A DNA stretch of 64,000 nucleotides, from the NCBI GenBank assembly GCA_002328415.1, contig DCXL01000002.1, forward strand, positions 155,963-219,962. The letters run 5' to 3'. Source of the stretch: Micavibrio sp. UBA2137 (GTDB lineage Bacteria > Pseudomonadota > Alphaproteobacteria > Micavibrionales > Micavibrionaceae). The translations under genes were made by a program, and so were the position numbers. Below are positions 1 to 8,434 of the stretch, piece after piece. The notes under the pieces were generated by a model. The model saw only the letters and a list, made by a program, of their open reading frames with translations, ran no database searches and was not told the origin of the DNA. Within the stretch, counting starts at the first letter, position 1. Each line of letters starts with the position of its first letter.

Positions 1-1
1 T

Positions 2-778
2 GCAATAGATAATAAAAACAAGGCAGGCGAATATTACCTGACCGCCCTGCCCGTGATTGCCGCCAAAAATAAAAGTGCCACGTTTTATGATGTGTGCCCC
101 GAGGATGAAAGTCTGGGGGCGAACACACGCGGAGAACTGGCACGTCTTGAGCAGAAAATTCAGGAGCGCCTGCGTGGTACAGCCATGGAGAATGGCGCCA
201 CATTACTAGACCCTGCAACGACTTATTTTTCGCATGATACAAAAATCGGGAAAGATGTTTTGATTGAGCCGAATGTTTTCTTTGGACCAGATGTGACAAT
301 TGGCGATCACTGCCATATCAAGGCGTTTTCACATATCGAAGGTGCAACCCTCAAAAAGGCGACAGTTGTTGGGCCATTTGCAAGATTGCGTCCCGGAACA
401 ATGTTGGAAGAAGGCGCCAAAATCGGTAACTTTGTAGAATTGAAAAACACGACACTTGGACAAGGGTCAAAGGTCAATCACCTGACTTACGTTGGCGACT
501 CAAAGGTCGGTAAAGGCTCTAACATTGGTGCGGGGACAATTACCTGCAACTATGATGGGTTTGATAAACATAAAACGACAATAGGGGATGGTGTTTTTGT
601 CGGCTCGAATTCAACGCTCATTGCACCACTTACGCTTAAGGACGGCGCTTATGTTGCCGCAGGGTCTGTGATTGCCAAGGATGTCTCCAAAGACGCTCTT
701 GCGATGGCGCGAACACGTCAAAGCGAGAAAGCAGGGTGGGCAAAATCCTACCGTGAAAAGAAAAAGAAAAAATCTTAA
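2..778 (+). CDS. glmU: Bifunctional GlmU, C-terminal part (5' end outside window)
   Basis: GlmU makes UDP-N-acetylglucosamine by acetylating glucosamine-1-phosphate and then uridylating it, in the cytoplasm. The frame is open from base 2, and the first residues (AGEYYLTALPVIAA) match the end of the uridylyltransferase domain. The GTG at 53 is therefore an internal valine and the true start lies left of the window. The rest is a left-handed beta-helix of hexapeptide repeats containing the acetyltransferase signatures GNFVELKN, NHLTYVGD and GAGTITCNYDG, and it ends in a lysine-rich tail. glmS follows 88 bp downstream in the same direction, so consecutive steps of amino-sugar synthesis are adjacent. 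Family assignment is secure; only the N-terminal half is missing. Confidence 0.97.
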   Translation, partial: AIDNKNKAGEYYLTALPVIAAKNKSATFYDVCPEDESLGANTRGELARLEQKIQERLRGTAMENGATLLDPATTYFSHDTKIGKDVLIEPNVFFGPDVTIGDHCHIKAFSHIEGATLKKATVVGPFARLRPGTMLEEGAKIGNFVELKNTTLGQGSKVNHLTYVGDSKVGKGSNIGAGTITCNYDGFDKHKTTIGDGVFVGSNSTLIAPLTLKDGAYVAAGSVIAKDVSKDALAMARTRQSEKAGWAKSYREKKKKKS

Positions 779-866
779 CTGAAATAATCTGTCAAACAGC
801 GTGACTTGTGTTGTCCCCGCCCCATGCTATTTTTTTTAAAGGCATTTAAAATAAAGGATTACAAGC

Positions 867-2702
867 ATGTGCGGCATTATTGGGATTTTATCTGAGAAAC
901 AAGACGTGGCTGGACGCCTGATTGAAGGTCTGCGCCGTTTGGAATATCGCGGATATGACAGTGCGGGGATTGCCACACTTGACGCAAGCGGACATATCCA
1001 GCGCCTGCGTGCCGAGGGCAAGTTGTATAACCTCGATAAACGCATGAGCGAAACACCGATTAATGGCGTTGTCGGAATTGGTCACACACGTTGGGCCACA
1101 CATGGGGGACCAACAGAAAATAATGCACACCCCCACGCCACAGAGGATGTCGCCGTCGTGCATAACGGGATTATCGAGAATTACGCAAGCCTCAAGGCAG
1201 ATCTGGAGGAGCGTCAACATCGCTTTATTTCTGACACAGATACCGAAGTTGTTGTGCATTTGATTTCAGAAAATATCAAACAGGGCATGTCACCAAAGGA
1301 TGCCGCCTTTGCCGCCTTTGATAGGCTTGAAGGAGCATATGCGCTTGCCATTATTTTCAAGGGCGAAACAAACACAATGATTGGCGTGCGTCAGGGCACG
1401 CCACTGGCCGTTGGCTATGGCGAAAATGAAATGTATCTGGCCTCTGACTCATATGCGCTTGCGCCACTCACCAAAAAAATCAGCTTTCTGGAGGACGGCG
1501 ACCGCGTTGTTGTTCAGGGCGCAGATGTTCAAATTTATTCCAATGATAACACACCCGTTACACGTGATATTCGTATCACCGCACAAAGCGGGGCAAGTGC
1601 TGGCAAGGGCGAATATGCACATTTCATGCTGAAGGAAATTTACGAGCAACCCTCTGTCATTGGTGACACACTTAATTCCTTTATCAATCCGGCCACTGGC
1701 GACATAACCTTTCCTGAAGGTGTGATAGAGACACTTCTGAAAGCCCCGCGCATCACACTAGTGGCATGCGGAACGGCGTTTTACGCCTGTATGACAGCCA
1801 AATACTGGTTTGAGCAGGTCGCACGCATCCCATGTGAAATTGATGTGGCCTCGGAATTCCGCTATCGCGAAGCACCCATGCCAAAAGACGGTGTGGCTAT
1901 CTTTGTCTCACAATCTGGAGAAACGCTTGATACGCTTGAGGCACTGCGTTACTGCAAGGCACAAGGTCAAAAGGTGCTCTCTATCGTCAATACAATTGAA
2001 AGCACGATTGAGCGCGAGTCAGACTTTGCACTTCATACGCTTGCTGGTCCTGAAATTGGTGTGGCCTCGACCAAGGCCTTCACAACGCAACTCACAACAC
2101 TTGCCTGTCTGGCGCTTTCGTGCGCGATAGAAAAAAAGACGCTTTCTGAGGATGATTCTTCCAAACACAGCACAGCGCTTCGTCATGTGCCCAAAATGGT
2201 GGCGCAAATATTGAACCACGATAAGGACATTAAAAAGATTGCGCGCGATATTTGTAAGGCACGTGACGTGCTCTATCTCGGGCGGGGTCTCATGTACCCC
2301 ATTGCCCTTGAAGGTGCGCTAAAACTCAAGGAAATTTCCTATATTCATGCCGAGGGCTACGCCGCAGGCGAAATGAAGCACGGGCCCATTGCCCTTATTG
2401 ATGACAATGTGCCCATTGTGGTGGTTGCCCCCTCAACTGATCCGTTGTTTGAAAAGACGGCCTCAAACGTACAAGAGTCCGTTGCGCGTGGTGGGAAGGT
2501 CTTTTTGATTTCTGATGAAAATGGCAAGCAGGCGCTTGAAAAGACCGCGCGCTGGACGATTACACTAGAGGATATTCATCCCTTTGTTGCGCCCATTCTC
2601 TATGCCTTGCCCGTACAATTGCTCGCCTATCATGCGGCCGTTGCTAAGGGCACAGATGTCGACCAACCCCGAAACTTAGCTAAATCTGTCACAGTGGAGT
2701 AG
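867..2702 (+). CDS. glmS: Glutamine--fructose-6-phosphate aminotransferase (isomerizing)
   Basis: GlmS converts fructose-6-phosphate and glutamine to glucosamine-6-phosphate, the committed step to UDP-GlcNAc. At 611 aa it is full length. It starts MCGIIGIL, where Cys2 becomes the N-terminal nucleophile of the glutaminase domain. Motifs for that domain follow (GHTRWATHG, HNGIIENY). Two SIS sugar-isomerase domains come next (FVSQSGETLDTLEA, then ASTKAFTTQL), and the protein ends in the canonical DQPRNLAKSVTVE. The start is fixed by Cys2. The final 30 bp are repeated twice downstream (see the attachment-like repeats), which marks the 3' end as an insertion target, as glmS is in many bacteria. 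Confidence 0.99.
   Translation: MCGIIGILSEKQDVAGRLIEGLRRLEYRGYDSAGIATLDASGHIQRLRAEGKLYNLDKRMSETPINGVVGIGHTRWATHGGPTENNAHPHATEDVAVVHNGIIENYASLKADLEERQHRFISDTDTEVVVHLISENIKQGMSPKDAAFAAFDRLEGAYALAIIFKGETNTMIGVRQGTPLAVGYGENEMYLASDSYALAPLTKKISFLEDGDRVVVQGADVQIYSNDNTPVTRDIRITAQSGASAGKGEYAHFMLKEIYEQPSVIGDTLNSFINPATGDITFPEGVIETLLKAPRITLVACGTAFYACMTAKYWFEQVARIPCEIDVASEFRYREAPMPKDGVAIFVSQSGETLDTLEALRYCKAQGQKVLSIVNTIESTIERESDFALHTLAGPEIGVASTKAFTTQLTTLACLALSCAIEKKTLSEDDSSKHSTALRHVPKMVAQILNHDKDIKKIARDICKARDVLYLGRGLMYPIALEGALKLKEISYIHAEGYAAGEMKHGPIALIDDNVPIVVVAPSTDPLFEKTASNVQESVARGGKVFLISDENGKQALEKTARWTITLEDIHPFVAPILYALPVQLLAYHAAVAKGTDVDQPRNLAKSVTVE
2673..2702 (+). repeat. Attachment-like repeat copy 1 (native glmS 3' end)
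   Basis: These 30 bp encode NLAKSVTVE and the stop of glmS. They match copy 2 (3763-3792) and copy 3 (8435-8463), all in the same orientation. The best conserved part is the right end, TCTGTCACAGTGGAGTAG here, with differences mainly at codon third positions. Copy 1 differs more from copies 2 and 3 than those two differ from each other. It is interpreted as the chromosomal attachment site at the left edge of two adjacent inserts. Confidence 0.75.
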
Positions 2703-3681
2703 GCTGACTTCGATCATTACCTATGTCTAAACTTTGCTCTGATAAGATAGAGGTTAAAACATTATGAACGGTTGCCATGGCCTCATCTAAGTGAATTTCA
2801 ACTTCCTTATGTTGGCCATAAGAATCTAGAATTTCTTCTGCTATAGGTTTGGTATAATTCCCACTCCGTAGAGTTAAGCAAATGGTTTCAGCTAACGCTT
2901 CATGATTGATTTGTTCCAAAACCGAAATTTGATGTTCTTTTAGATAATCATAACCATTAGCACCATCCGAAGAATAATCGCAGGGATCTCCATCAGAAAG
3001 GTGAATTAAAATTTTTCGCTCTTCTGGTCTTGTTTTTAAACGTTCGTAAGCCCACTCAAGCGCTTCACCATCAATGTTTTGTTTAGTGTAAGTATTTGTA
3101 AGCACTCCCTCAAAAACAGGGGTTGTATCATCATATGTTTCATCGAAAGGCTTAAAAATTGTATGTTGCAAATCATTTAACCTGCCTGGTCCCTCAGGCC
3201 TATCACTCTCTAGCCAGAGTTGGCGTGATTGCCCACCCTTCCACTCTTGCGTTGTATATCCCAGTATCTCAAATGAAATTCCTGCATTCTGCATTTGTTG
3301 CGCGACTAATCTTGAAAAAAGATACACAAATGCAGCGGGTCTACCCCTCAAAGAGCCAGAATTATCCAAAAGAATTGAAACAGTTGTTTGATTTTCACCA
3401 GTTTGTAATAAAGGTCTGTTGGGAAGAGCTGTAGAAAAATCGAGATGATTACCTGCCTCTTGTGCTTGGGAGAGTAGATTCTCCCCCCACTCTCTATATT
3501 CCAGCTGCTTTCCTCTAACTTCGGTATCAAAATCAGGTTGTACATCATCTACATGCGAAGAATTGCTCTTCCCCGCCTTTGCAAAAACGCGTCTATGAGA
3601 AAGCTCTCCTTCAACAGCTTCTCTAAAAACCTCAATTCCAGAACTAACTCTGTCAAATTCTCTCGTGAAAACCCTATACAT
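2689..3681 (-). CDS. Stand-alone CobT-like VWA domain protein
   Basis: This 330-aa protein resembles the C-terminal half of CobT, the VWA/MIDAS subunit of aerobic cobaltochelatase. It opens with YRVFTREFDRV, which parallels an internal CobT segment, and carries the MIDAS motif LLDNSGSLRGRP. CobT-like blocks follow (EILGYTTQEWKGGQ, GRLNDL, NIDGEALEWAYERL, ILIHLSDGDP). The CobT N-terminal half is absent, yet a GGAAG ribosome-binding site sits 6 bases before the ATG, so this seems to be a real short gene and not a simple truncation. No cobN, cobS or corrin genes are nearby, so a role in cobalt insertion is doubtful; CobT-like VWA proteins also pair with MoxR/CobS-type AAA+ ATPases. Its stop codon is formed by antisense glmS sequence at the insertion junction. 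Confidence 0.8.
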   Translation of the reverse strand: MYRVFTREFDRVSSGIEVFREAVEGELSHRRVFAKAGKSNSSHVDDVQPDFDTEVRGKQLEYREWGENLLSQAQEAGNHLDFSTALPNRPLLQTGENQTTVSILLDNSGSLRGRPAAFVYLFSRLVAQQMQNAGISFEILGYTTQEWKGGQSRQLWLESDRPEGPGRLNDLQHTIFKPFDETYDDTTPVFEGVLTNTYTKQNIDGEALEWAYERLKTRPEERKILIHLSDGDPCDYSSDGANGYDYLKEHQISVLEQINHEALAETICLTLRSGNYTKPIAEEILDSYGQHKEVEIHLDEAMATVHNVLTSILSEQSLDIGNDRSQPTPL

Positions 3682-3792
3682 AATTTGCTTCCAAATACTT
3701 TAAAAAATGCTGGTAACACTATACTTTAAAAAAATAATATGTCAAATGATTAATTTAGTAGCAACCTCGCCAGGTCTGTGACGGTGGAGTAA
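2703..3792. mobile_element. Small AT-rich insert 1 at the glmS 3' end
   Basis: This segment of about 1.1 kb lies between copies 1 and 2 of the glmS-end repeat, and base composition drops by eye relative to glmS. Its only convincing gene is the minus-strand CobT-like VWA gene, whose last codons and stop lie inside copy 1. No integrase, transposase or excisionase is present, so it could be a remnant or an element mobilised in trans. Between the gene and copy 2 there is a 13-bp A/T-rich direct repeat (ATACTTTAAAAAA near 3697 and 3721). Calling it a mobile element is inference from the flanking repeats and composition. Confidence 0.6.
3763..3792 (+). repeat. Attachment-like repeat copy 2 (displaced glmS 3' end)
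   Basis: In the glmS frame these bases read NLARSVTVE-stop, a complete and canonical GlmS C-terminus with nothing of glmS upstream of it. The right part is TCTGTGACGGTGGAGTAA. It separates insert 1 from insert 2 and has the same orientation as copies 1 and 3. Duplication of a gene's 3' end as a direct repeat is the usual footprint of site-specific integration into that gene. Confidence 0.8.
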
Positions 3793-3872
3793 CCCTATTA
3801 AAGCTAGATTTTTATCATTATTTCTACTATATAAATTGTGGTTTAAAAATTACACAGCGTTGAGATTTCACT

Positions 3873-5270
3873 ATGGAACTAGCTTTAGACGCAGTCCTCT
3901 TAGCAAGAATTCAATTTGCTTTTACGATTTCATTTCACATCATTTTTCCTGCATTTACTATCGGTTTAGCAAGTTGGCTTGCTGTTGTAGAGGGATTATG
4001 GCTTAAAACTGGGAAGACCGTATACGCAGAAATTTATAAAATGTGGGTCAAGGTCTTTGCGGTCGCTTTTGGGCTTGGCGTCGTTTCAGGCGTGGTTATG
4101 TCCTACCAGTTTGGTACAAACTGGTCAGTCTTCTCTGATAAGGTTGGAAACGTAATTGGTCCACTGCTTGGTTATGAAGTTTTAACAGCATTTTTCCTAG
4201 AAGCTTCTTTTTTGGGGATTATGCTTTTTGGATGGGGTCGTGTTAGTAGAAAAATGCATTTTATATCTACGTGCATAGTGGCTATTGGTACGCTCATTTC
4301 TGCTTTTTGGATTTTATCTGCTAATAGCTGGATGCAAACGCCTCAAGGTTTTGAAATTAGGGATGATGGGCTTTTCTATCCGACAAATTGGATTGAAATA
4401 ATTTTCAATCCTTCTTTTCCTCCTCGTTTCTTTCATATGGTTACCGCTGCTTATCTAACGACAGCGTTCGTAGTGGGTGGGGTCGCTTCATATTATTTCG
4501 TTCAAAATAAATTCCGTGAACATGCAAAAGTCATGATGGTTATGGCTATGTTAATGGCATTCTTTGTAGCCCCTACTCAGCTATTTCTCGGTCACTGGCA
4601 CGGCGAAAACACAATGCATCACCAGCCAATTAAAGTGGCGGCTATGGAAGGAAACTGGGAACGCGGCACCAATAAACCTCTTTATCTTTTCGGCATGCCC
4701 AACGAAGAAAAAGAAAGTACCGATTACGGTATCAAAGTCCCAAGTGGTGCCAGCCTAGTTCTAACAGGTAGCGTTGATGGTGAAATTCCGGGCCTGAAAG
4801 ATGTTGCTAAAGAAGACCGCCCACCTGTAGCCATCGTATTCTGGTCTTTCCGCATTATGGTCGGCATGGGAATGGCCATGATTTTGACTGGTTTGGTTGG
4901 AGCATTTCTTTTCTGGAGAAAAAAATTATTTGATACCAAAGCTTTTCATTATTGGTGTGTGCTTATGGGGCCGGCAGGCTTTGTGGCAATACTTGCTGGC
5001 TGGTTTGTCACAGAAGTAGGAAGACAGCCATATACCGCATATGGCGTTTTAAGAACCACAGAGTCAATCTCTCCTGTAATTGCCGAGCAGGTTGCCTTAT
5101 CCCTAGCAGCTTTTGTTATCGTTTATACAATTTTGTTTACAACTGGCGTGTATTACATGTTTAAGCTTTTCAAAAAAGGGCCTGCAAAAATTGGGGATGG
5201 CGAAAAATACTATGACCATAGTATTGAAGCTACGTTTACAAAAGAGCTAACAAAAGGCAAGAAGGGATAG
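3873..5270 (+). CDS. cydA: Cytochrome bd ubiquinol oxidase subunit I (CioA-like, short Q-loop)
   Basis: This is the haem-bearing subunit of a cytochrome bd-type quinol oxidase, an inner-membrane terminal oxidase that reduces O2 to water without pumping protons. The 465-aa protein is strongly hydrophobic with about nine membrane segments. Candidate haem ligands are His22 (FHIIFP), His188 (RFFHMV) and a Met in FWSFRIMVGMGMAM. The GWFVTEVGRQPY signature is present, with Tyr where Trp is usual. The segment around GHWHGEN to GRQP is short, which fits the cyanide-insensitive (Cio) Q-loop class and not the long E. coli type. cydB begins 5 bp downstream. cydDC assembly genes are not in the window. 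Confidence 0.97.
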   Translation: MELALDAVLLARIQFAFTISFHIIFPAFTIGLASWLAVVEGLWLKTGKTVYAEIYKMWVKVFAVAFGLGVVSGVVMSYQFGTNWSVFSDKVGNVIGPLLGYEVLTAFFLEASFLGIMLFGWGRVSRKMHFISTCIVAIGTLISAFWILSANSWMQTPQGFEIRDDGLFYPTNWIEIIFNPSFPPRFFHMVTAAYLTTAFVVGGVASYYFVQNKFREHAKVMMVMAMLMAFFVAPTQLFLGHWHGENTMHHQPIKVAAMEGNWERGTNKPLYLFGMPNEEKESTDYGIKVPSGASLVLTGSVDGEIPGLKDVAKEDRPPVAIVFWSFRIMVGMGMAMILTGLVGAFLFWRKKLFDTKAFHYWCVLMGPAGFVAILAGWFVTEVGRQPYTAYGVLRTTESISPVIAEQVALSLAAFVIVYTILFTTGVYYMFKLFKKGPAKIGDGEKYYDHSIEATFTKELTKGKKG

Positions 5271-5275
5271 ATCTC

Positions 5276-6295
5276 ATGTTTGACTTCGGAAGTTATATAG
5301 ATTTACCACTCATATGGGGCTTGCTAATAGCTACCGCTGTTTTTGTCTATGTTCTTTTGGACGGGTTTGACTTAGGTGTCGGTATTCTCTTTCCCTTTGC
5401 GCCCTCTGATAAATGCCGTAGCCGCATGATGAACTCTATCGCACCTTTTTGGGATGGTAATGAAACGTGGCTTGTCTTGGGCGGTGGGGGATTGTTCGCC
5501 GCATTTCCAGTGGCTTATGCTATTATTATGCCTGCATTATACCTCCCAGTCATATTTATGCTTTTAGGGCTTATCTTTAGAGGTGTTGCGTTTGAATTTC
5601 GCTTCAAAACAACCGAAGAAAAGAGGTGGATTTGGGATACCTCATTTCATTTCGGGTCATTAATTGCCGCACTCATGCAAGGCATAATTTTAGGTAATTT
5701 TGTTCAGGGTATTGAAGTAACTGGAAGAAGTTTTTCGGGCGGGCCGCTTGATTGGGCCAATGGCTTCAGTTTGTTAACTGGTCTAGCACTTGTCTTTGGC
5801 TATGCTTTGTTAGGCTCTACATGGCTTATCATGAAAACAGAAGATGTGACGCAAAAATGGGCACGTCGAGTATCAAAGTACGTGCTTGTCTTTGTTGCTG
5901 CCTTTATGGGACTTGTGAGCGTATGCATGCCATTTATAGATGCGCGTATATTTGAAATTTGGTTTTCGTTCCCAAATATTTTACTGCTATCGCCTATTCC
6001 GGTGCTAACCTTTTTATGTTTTGTAATGATCGCAAGGGATTTAAACACCGATAGAGAATACAGACCTTTCTTACTTTCGGTTGGGTTATTCCTGCTGGGT
6101 TATATTGGTTTAGGCGTTGGTATGTACCCTTGGATTGTCCCTTTTGAATTTACAATCTGGCAAGCCGCAGCTACATCTACCTCACAATCGTTGCTTTTGG
6201 TAGGCACAGTGCTGTTCCTACCCCTTATTCTTGGCTATACGGCTTTTTGCTTTTACACTTTTCGTGGAAAAAGTTCTCACGAAGCTATGTATTAA
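5276..6295 (+). CDS. cydB: Cytochrome bd ubiquinol oxidase subunit II
   Basis: The second structural subunit of the bd oxidase, 339 aa with about eight to nine membrane helices. Recognisable CydB blocks are YVLLDGFDLGVGIL near the N-terminus, PFWDGNETWLVLGGG, and FRGVAFEFRFK. The late segment PFEFTIWQAAA also fits. It starts 5 bp after the cydA stop, so the pair is surely co-transcribed and probably translationally linked. A 46-aa membrane protein starts 9 bp after its stop. Confidence 0.97.
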   Translation: MFDFGSYIDLPLIWGLLIATAVFVYVLLDGFDLGVGILFPFAPSDKCRSRMMNSIAPFWDGNETWLVLGGGGLFAAFPVAYAIIMPALYLPVIFMLLGLIFRGVAFEFRFKTTEEKRWIWDTSFHFGSLIAALMQGIILGNFVQGIEVTGRSFSGGPLDWANGFSLLTGLALVFGYALLGSTWLIMKTEDVTQKWARRVSKYVLVFVAAFMGLVSVCMPFIDARIFEIWFSFPNILLLSPIPVLTFLCFVMIARDLNTDREYRPFLLSVGLFLLGYIGLGVGMYPWIVPFEFTIWQAAATSTSQSLLLVGTVLFLPLILGYTAFCFYTFRGKSSHEAMY

Positions 6296-6304
6296 GGAAC
6301 TTTT

Positions 6305-6445
6305 ATGTTGTTCAAAGACTTGTTAACAAAATTAAGTTCAAAACAAAAACAATGGCTTTGGTTTGTTGCACTATGGCTTGCAGGCTTATTAACCGTCGCA
6401 AGCATAGGCTATGCAATAAAGTTTTTGATGTTTATTCAGCTATAA
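6305..6445 (+). CDS. Small single-helix cytochrome bd accessory protein (DUF2474/CydX-like)
   Basis: A 46-aa protein starts MLFKDLLTKLSSKQKQWLWF and ends KFLMFIQL. It has one membrane helix (about residues 17-38) with a Trp-rich entry (QWLWFVALWLAG) and a basic N-terminal side. Small single-helix subunits of this kind (CydX, or DUF2474 in Cio-type operons) sit directly after cydB and stabilise the oxidase haems. The gene lies 9 bp after cydB with AAGGAA upstream of its ATG and 12 bp before the rhodanese gene. It is easily missed because of its size. Family membership is inferred from position, length and the W-x-W...G pattern. Confidence 0.75.
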   Translation: MLFKDLLTKLSSKQKQWLWFVALWLAGLLTVASIGYAIKFLMFIQL

Positions 6446-6457
6446 GAATTTAAAAAA

Positions 6458-6982
6458 ATGTCACAGATAAAAAAAATAGCGCCGCATGAAGCCAAGAATA
6501 TCTATGGTAATCAGGACACCGTTCTCATTGATGTTAGAGAGCCTGCCGAATATAGAGCAGAACACATTATTCAAGCCAAGAATATACCCCTTTCAAAAAT
6601 TAATATTGATCTCTTAAAGCAGCAAATTGCTGGCGTAAACAATCTGGTTCTACATTGCAAATCAGGTAGAAGAGCCCAAGAGGCAGCTAAAAAAATAAAA
6701 GATATAGAATATGCTCAAATCTTTATAGTTGATGGGTCATTTGAAGAATTGAAATCGTCAGGTTTCCAGACAAAGGAAAGTAGCAAATCCATTTTGCCAT
6801 TAGACCGACAGGTTCAACTTGTTGTGAGTTTAATGGTGCTAACTGGCTTGATAATAAATCATACGGTTAGTCCATGGGGTTTACTCCTACCCTTATTTGC
6901 AGGATTAGGATTACTAAATGCCTCTATAACTGGCTGGTGCGGGATGGCGAAACTACTAGCAAAGATGCCTTGGAACCAATAG
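6458..6982 (+). CDS. Membrane-anchored rhodanese (YgaP-like)
   Basis: A 174-aa protein with an N-terminal rhodanese domain and a C-terminal hydrophobic domain. The rhodanese loop is HCKSGRRA with catalytic Cys67, preceded by the substrate motif LIDVREPAEY. Residues about 115-170 form two helices resembling the DUF2892 tail of E. coli YgaP, an inner-membrane sulfurtransferase. It probably transfers sulfane sulfur at the cytoplasmic face. It is the last plus-strand gene of the cyd cluster and faces the convergent metallo-beta-lactamase/rhodanese gene, 3 bp away. Confidence 0.85.
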   Translation: MSQIKKIAPHEAKNIYGNQDTVLIDVREPAEYRAEHIIQAKNIPLSKINIDLLKQQIAGVNNLVLHCKSGRRAQEAAKKIKDIEYAQIFIVDGSFEELKSSGFQTKESSKSILPLDRQVQLVVSLMVLTGLIINHTVSPWGLLLPLFAGLGLLNASITGWCGMAKLLAKMPWNQ

Positions 6983-6985
6983 ATA

Positions 6986-8332
6986 TTAATGAGTCGATTT
7001 CCAAGCTCCCATTGAGCCTAAATAAATATCTATATTTTTAAATCCCTTAGCTTGCAACCAGCCAGCAGCAATTGTTGCCCGCTGACCACTTCCGCACATG
7101 ATGGTGTAATGCTTATTGGGGTCTAATTCATTCCATTTGCTATTTAGATGTCCAATATAAATGTTTTTGGAGCCTTCAATGTGAGATTTTGCAACTTCGT
7201 CTTCCCCTCGCACGTCTAACAAAGTCCAATCAGTCTTTTTCCCGTTTAAACGTTCTTCTACTGTTTTCGTCGATATCGTTGGTATGAAAATAAAATCATG
7301 ACCGTGTGCTATAGCAGGCACGAAACCTGTATAGCCACCAACGATTTCATCAAAACCAGTTCTCCATAGATGTTCACATGACGTCTTAAGGGATTCTTCA
7401 CTGTCAGCTATTAGGGCAAGCTTATCATCTTCGTTCAGAAACCATCCTGCAAAAGCAGGTATCATTGATGATGGCAATGAAATACTTTTTGGAAAATGAG
7501 CAGCGACAAAAGACATTGTATCTCTCACATCAATTATATAATCGACGCTTAAATTCTTAAGTTCGTTCAAACTGACAATATTTGGATACATAACGCGTGG
7601 GGTTTGTGGCGCGCCAACGAGATTAAGTCTTTCCATTGTTTTAAAATATGGCGGTTTATAATGAACTTCGTTAATTTTTGACTCTATAAAATCGTCACGG
7701 GATAGCTGTAATTTTGGATTGTTCTTTTTTTCGTGCCCAATCGAAGAAAATTCTCTCTCTGCCATGCCCGAGCCACACACAGAACCAGCCCCATGTGCTG
7801 GATAAAGTAAAGCTTGATCGCCTAGAGATAAGATTTTTTGAAGACTATCATATAACGTGCCTGCCATCTCTCTCATCTCATCTGGGTAGAAATCTGTACG
7901 TCCTACATCACCTACAAACAATGCATCACCTGTGAAAACGCCTACAGCCCCATCTTCGTAATTTTTGTCAAAAATCGCATATGCCATATGATCTTTGGTG
8001 TGACCTGGTGTCTCGATTGCTTTTATAATTAAATTACCAACTTCAAATGTGTCATTATCATGGACCGTTTTAGCAAATTTCACTTCACTGGCTGGATTAG
8101 GCCCGTGAAAAATTTTTGCATTTGATTGTGAAGCCAAAATAGGAGATCCTGTAATTAGATCTTCATTCCTATGAGTTTCAAAAACATGCGTAATCTCAAG
8201 TCCATTCGCACGCGCCTTTTCTAGATAAATATCGCAGTCGCGCCTTGGATCTATAACAGCTGCTTTGCCTTTGGAACCGATAATATAAGATAGATGAGAT
8301 AATCCAGGCGTTTTGATTTTTTCTATAAACAT
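6986..8332 (-). CDS. MBL-fold/double rhodanese fusion (persulfide dioxygenase-like)
   Basis: A 448-aa protein with an N-terminal metallo-beta-lactamase domain (about 1-240) and two rhodanese domains. This is the layout of CstB-like and ETHE1-related persulfide dioxygenases, which oxidise the sulfane sulfur of persulfides. The usual HxHxDH metal motif is altered to HRNEDL. The three ligands used by the mononuclear-iron ETHE1 type still appear to be present: His54, His111 (TPGHTKDH) and Asp136 (FTGDALF). The first rhodanese (about 255-345) has no Cys in its active loop and is probably structural. The second has CGSGQRA with Cys413. Convergent with the cyd genes inside the same insert; a sulfide-detoxification role is inferred. 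Confidence 0.85.
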   Translation of the reverse strand: MFIEKIKTPGLSHLSYIIGSKGKAAVIDPRRDCDIYLEKARANGLEITHVFETHRNEDLITGSPILASQSNAKIFHGPNPASEVKFAKTVHDNDTFEVGNLIIKAIETPGHTKDHMAYAIFDKNYEDGAVGVFTGDALFVGDVGRTDFYPDEMREMAGTLYDSLQKILSLGDQALLYPAHGAGSVCGSGMAEREFSSIGHEKKNNPKLQLSRDDFIESKINEVHYKPPYFKTMERLNLVGAPQTPRVMYPNIVSLNELKNLSVDYIIDVRDTMSFVAAHFPKSISLPSSMIPAFAGWFLNEDDKLALIADSEESLKTSCEHLWRTGFDEIVGGYTGFVPAIAHGHDFIFIPTISTKTVEERLNGKKTDWTLLDVRGEDEVAKSHIEGSKNIYIGHLNSKWNELDPNKHYTIMCGSGQRATIAAGWLQAKGFKNIDIYLGSMGAWKSTH

Positions 8333-8434
8333 AGCTTTTACCTTTTAGTTTTTAACGCTGATAGTCTTAAAAAGTTTCACTACAATCATTGATAAAATTC
8401 AATTTTTATTAGCGCAACTCTAGCTAATCTCTTT

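Noticed and set aside
888..1259. 123-aa minus-strand frame inside glmS
   Set aside because: Antisense shadow of the strongly conserved glutaminase domain of glmS.
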